64,000 bases of DNA. Origin: Eudromia elegans (lineage: Eukaryota > Chordata > Aves > Tinamiformes > Tinamidae). The DNA lies in contig PTEX01000414.1 of the NCBI GenBank assembly GCA_003342815.1, forward strand, positions 301,997-365,996, in the 5' to 3' direction. Positions 59,883-64,000 of the stretch are shown in pieces. Position numbers and translations under genes: made by a program. The notes beneath the pieces were generated by a model. It searched no databases. It saw nothing but the letters and a program-made list of their open reading frames with translations, and was not told the DNA's origin. Each line of letters starts with the position of its first letter. The first letter of the stretch is position 1.

Positions 59883-62800
59883 GTAAGAAGGTGAAGTCTC
59901 TTGCCTCTAAGCTATGACTCTTCTTTTAATTGTGGAAACATTTGAGAAAACTTACAGAGATGTTTTCTTCCGTAAAGAAGTCTAGAATCCAATGATATCT
60001 GATAGTGTGAAATAAATATTAAAGATAGAAAGTTATTTTTGCTTTGCTCAGAAATGCCTACCCTCTTATGCAGCAGTCATCCATCATTTCAATGTCGCAA
60101 AGTAGATTTTTTCTGTCAGCCTAAACTGATTTTCTTCTGCTCTGAAGTCCTCGATCCACTATTACAGGAGACAGGAGGCTCAGTAATGCTCTCTAGAATA
60201 TCTTGCTGTCTTTTTAGTGTGTTGTCCATCCTCTTGTGACCATAAGGTCTCAATTAACTTCTTATTCAGAAAGGCTGAATAGGCTACATTATCTGAAGAA
60301 AAAAAATAATCTGGTCACAAATATATTTAGATGTCTGCTAGATTGTGAGCGATACAGATTTTTTATTTTACTGTTTGTTATACTAATATATGGAAGTAGG
60401 ATTAAGAGTGTTAGTGAATTTTATTTTTATCACAATGTACATCTTATTTTCAGGCCTGATAGCAAGATGGATTTGTACTTAATATTCATTGCTATTCCCT
60501 TGCAAAGTAGATGATACTTCTTCATATTATTTAGGAAACAAAAATATCTGTATTTGTCTGTAGTATACAGTTTCCAACATTATTTTGAAAGCTTGCTTTT
60601 TCTGTAGAATGGAGTTGATGTACTCAGTAACAGAGACTGGTTCTGAGAGTATATTAGTCCTAATTTGGAAGTATAATTACAAATGCTGCTGGGAAGGTCA
60701 TATTTCAAAAATAATGATGTTAAATCTCTCCTGTAGGAAAGGTCTTATGGTTTGAGAATCTCCTTCTTTCTACTTAACTGATTGGTAATGCCTTACCATC
60801 ATTATGAACATGAGCACTGCCTGGTGGCATGATAAAATATTCAAGGCTTTTGGCATCAACAGTTTTCTGTTTCTTCTGATCAAAATCACAGAGTTCATGA
60901 ATGTCAGTACTTCAGTTTTGAGAGGTTTAAACAAACAAAAAAAGAGATGAAAGGCTCAATGTTATAAGCTTAGCAGGCTGATACTACTGCTGTCCAAAGA
61001 CTGAAATTAAACACTAGTCTTTCTCTTTGTTCAGAACACTATTTAACAGAAAGATAATGTAAACCTGGATGTAAAATATTCTTCCTTGAGTTTTAGTTTT
61101 ATTTTTCATATACTTTCTCAATTCACTCACTCTCCCAAAAAGTACTGAGCAAACAAAGTACTTATGAAAATGTCATCTTTGTACAGAACTCAGCTGTCAA
61201 GGTTTTATCTAGGAGGAATATGACAGTTAGAAAACTTTAAAAAATGTCCCACTTTAGATCAAAGGGGAAAAATGAGTCATCCTCTCTCTAACTATTCAGA
61301 ATATTTTCATCAGAATTGCATCCATATTAAAACAATGTGTATTATCTGAACTTCTTATTCCCAATAAATATGACAGGAGTAAGCTGCAATAGAGACAGCT
61401 TGTAAAAGGTGAGATAATGTTTATTGAGTCAAAAAAATTAAGATGCTTGTAGATATTGCACCATTTCTTAAAATAAAGTGTAAAGCATTACTGAGGTCAT
61501 TTTATTTATGCAGTTTCCATTCTGTTTTCTTTGCCATTAAAATGCTTTATTTTATAGAAAAGAAAGAGCATTTAGGATGTCAAAATGTAGAAGCAAATCT
61601 GAACTTTTTTATCAAAAGCATTCTAGAGCAAAGTGAAATCTTCAAGTAGTTCTACAGGCACTAACCTTTCTTAAGATAACCAGAATGTGAAGCTATTTTT
61701 ATATGAGCTCAGGAACATGGAGGCTAGTTTTCAGTCATGTGAGTGAATGCCCTTTGCATGAAAGCTTATAAATTCTGGTCTCTAAAGTTCTGCTTTTTCT
61801 AGAAGGGTCAGAAAGGTACCAAATGTTACTTTGTACACAAAGATAAGAGAAATATTATTTTTAGTCTTCAGGACACTGAAGACAGTAATGATCCATCAAA
61901 ATAACTTGAAGATGTCTGCTAGTAGAAGCGGATCTGCTTCCAGATCTGGAGAGGACAGAGGGATTAAGAAAAGGGACTAAAAAGAAAAAAAACCCACTTA
62001 ACTATAGTTTCTGTGCAAAACTGAAGGAGGGCAATGAGATTTTTTATTTACTCTTTTACAATTATATCAGGTTCTATATCTCTCTCCTCCTACATTCAAT
62101 TCTCTTTCCCAGGCTGGAATAGAGGGACTTCTTGTATTTACAATAAAAACTTCTCTTCTTGACCTTTTTTATGACATCGTTTATATATTTTCTGACTCTT
62201 TCCTCATGTTCAAAGGTTTTTATTCCCTGGGGCTTGAGATGCAACCTTGAAAGCTTTTTGTAAGTAGCCTGTGAGATCTTCAGGGCAAACATTTTTCTTG
62301 GTTCTGCCTGTGCATAAAGCAGGCTCTTCAAACTATAAAAACAAATCTTCTTTCTCACTATCATCTCTGGTAGGCACCTGGATAAATTTCATGTTAAGTA
62401 ATTGCTTTTGGTTTTGAGGTTCAGAATGCTTTCATTTCATACTGAATTTGGGGGGAAGGACTGAGGTTTCTCAGAATCTTATTATAAACAAGCAGCATCT
62501 TTCATAATTGAGTCCTTCACAATAACATTTTACTTGCAAGAAAATATACTCTTTATTTCAGTATAAAATATTTGAGTCATTTGTGGAATTTAAATATGTA
62601 TTTTAGTGACTCTTATGTTTTTGCGTGGCAACCAGCTCCATATCACAGCAGTAGTATTCCTGCAATATCACAGCAGTAGTATTCCTGCAATATTATGTTT
62701 TGGGTTTTTTTTCCCCTCCTGAACATACAAAAGGTGATTGAATTCATCACACAATATAATGAATAAGTGCATTGCAGACTATTGTTTCTGGATAAATTAA

Positions 62801-63602
62801 AGCTTGATTAGAAATCTGAAAATTTTAAGCACTAGATAAATGCGGATGCTAGTATGGCTGAATTTTAATAGTGACTAATTTGGGCTTTGCATAACATTCA
62901 CATTTCAGCTTAGAAAGTGCTTTGACATTGTTCACGGCATTGTAAATACACTGTCAATATATGTACTAAGTGTTAAATGAAAAGTGAGTGAAGCAATAAA
63001 AAGAATTAATTTTACCCATGGGATCCACATCACAGGAGTCTGTGACCTACAGTTGACATAGTGGATAGAAATCCTTTTATTTATCTTAGAATATTTGAAA
63101 TATAAAAATAAGATCTGAAATAGAAAATGTAGATAAATAAATAAATACAGATTTTATATAATCTTCAAAATAAGAAAACAAGACTTTAAAACATACCATA
63201 TTTAATTCACATATATAATATGGAAGCTATAGTACAACCGTCTGTGACAGTTTCCCAGTCAGGAATACATTGTCAGAAATATCAGTGGATCATGGCAGAC
63301 AGGATCCAAACATCTACAAGTATATAATTCTGTGATTTTTGAAAACAATCTTAAGTGTTTAAGATCATCCAAATACCTCCAATGAGATATCGATACTATT
63401 AGAACTCAGATATTTCAATTCAGGAAGATTTTAGGCAAGGCCAAAAATCTATGCATCTTCTTCTGACATCTGAGAAAATTTCTGGTGAAAAGTTTCTCAT
63501 ATGTTTACAACATTGCTCTTCTGTAAACATAACCTCTTTCTGAAATGTATGGACATAGATAGACAAATATGTTCTGTGTAAGGTACTTTTGGAACCACGA
63601 AG
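59883..63602. other. AT-rich intergenic DNA, no gene recognised
   Basis: No exon, RNA gene or clear mobile element. A perfect 25-bp tandem duplication is at 62641-62690. A Lys/Arg-rich minus-strand frame of 96 codons lies at 62074-62364; it has no recognisable domain and no convincing splice context, and is most likely chance. Confidence 0.55.
62641..62690 (+). repeat. Perfect 25-bp tandem duplication
   Basis: Bases 62641-62665 (tatcacagcagtagtattcc plus tgcaa) are repeated without a mismatch at 62666-62690, and the next bases again start 'tat'. The absence of differences suggests a recent event or an assembly duplication. Confidence 0.93.
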
Positions 63603-64000
63603 AAGAAGTTATATATCAGTGGTGCCGAGTCCAGCTGGAGGCCTGTGGTTAGTGGTGTCNCCCAGGGGTCAGTCCTTGGTCTGGTCCTGTTCAATTTATT
63701 TATTAACGACCTAGATGAAGGGATGGAGTGCTCCCTCAGCAAGTTTGCTGATGATACTAAGCTGGGAGGAATAGCTGACAGCCCTGAGGGCTGCGCTGCC
63801 ATCCAGAGGGACCTGGACAGACTGAACAACTGGGCGGCAAGTAACCTCATGAAGTTCAACAAGGGCAAGTGTAGGGTCCTGCACCTGGGCAGGAATAATC
63901 CCAGACATGCCTACAGGCTGGGGACCGACCTCCTGGAGAGCAGCCCTGCAGAGAGCGACCTGGGCGTCATGGTGGACAACAAGTTGACCATGAGGCAGCA
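63603..64000 (+). mobile_element. CR1 LINE copy, running off the window end
   Basis: A CR1 insertion in the plus orientation of the same subfamily as the copy at 3719 but extending about 85 bp further 5' ('atcagtggtgccgagtccag', 'gtggtgtcncccaggggtc'). It continues through the RT core to 'accatgaggcagca' at the last base, so the 3' half and octamer lie outside the window. One ambiguous base is at 63660. The 5' boundary is blurred by similarity to flanking A-rich sequence. Confidence 0.94.
63618..64000 (+). pseudogene. CR1 ORF2 fragment, partial, frame open in window
   Basis: One uninterrupted frame is open to the window edge: [106 protein letters not shown]. The catalytic FADD is intact and no stop is seen in about 127 codons. 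Upstream RT and endonuclease domains are absent because of 5' truncation, so it is called a pseudogene even though the visible frame is clean. Antisense frames at 63497-63908 are shadows. Confidence 0.88.

Noticed and set aside
59486-59917. 143-codon plus-strand frame
   Set aside because: Antisense shadow of the minus-strand CR1 reverse-transcriptase remnant.
63497-63908. 123- and 65-codon minus-strand frames
   Set aside because: Antisense of the plus-strand CR1 at the window end; the same shadow appears at 3726-3938 over the related copy.

Overview
The window reads as intergenic DNA from a bird, probably an AT-rich stretch of a macrochromosome. The main evidence is at least nine copies of CR1, the dominant avian LINE. 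They show its hallmarks: heavy 5' truncation, a C-terminal reverse-transcriptase coding part with FADDTKL-type motifs, and a 3' end rich in 'cttccaacctt' followed by the ATTCTRTG octamer. There is also one avian-type endogenous-retrovirus solo LTR. Turtles and crocodilians also carry CR1, so 'bird' is an inference from CR1 dominance together with the sparse overall repeat content. I could not recognise any host protein-coding exon, rRNA, tRNA, snRNA or CRISPR array. Nearly all open frames are short (about 60-130 codons), unrelated to anything I know, and in the range expected by chance in AT-rich DNA.

Layout. 1-3718: unique AT-rich DNA. 3719-4660: 5'-truncated CR1 on +, with its reading frame broken by only two stops. 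4661-18380: AT-rich DNA with a 26-N assembly gap at 6880-6905. 18381-32395: a cluster of CR1 fragments of mixed age and orientation (18381-18792 -, about 22160-22420 - very old, 23207-23433 +, 25990-26190 -, 30410-30705 -, 31937-32395 -). 32396-41828: AT-rich DNA with two somewhat GC-richer unexplained blocks (about 32400-32900 and 38360-39330). 41829-42477: a 649-bp solo LTR on +, with TG...CA ends, a 6-bp target-site duplication, five CCAAT boxes, a TATA-like box and an AATAAA signal. 42478-53984: AT-rich DNA with microsatellites and a purine/pyrimidine tract cluster near 44.8-45.0 kb. 53985-54840: old CR1 on +. 54841-58898: AT-rich DNA with a long GATA microsatellite. 58899-59882: about 1 kb CR1 on -, with a substituted catalytic motif. 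59883-63602: AT-rich DNA. 63603-64000: CR1 on +, running off the window end and closely related to the copy at 3719.

No operon or pathway can be described. The biology here is retroelement insertion and decay in a gene-poor interval. The best-supported structure is the solo LTR, the product of LTR-LTR recombination of a former provirus. It is also the only strong promoter-like sequence seen. No previously undescribed system was found.
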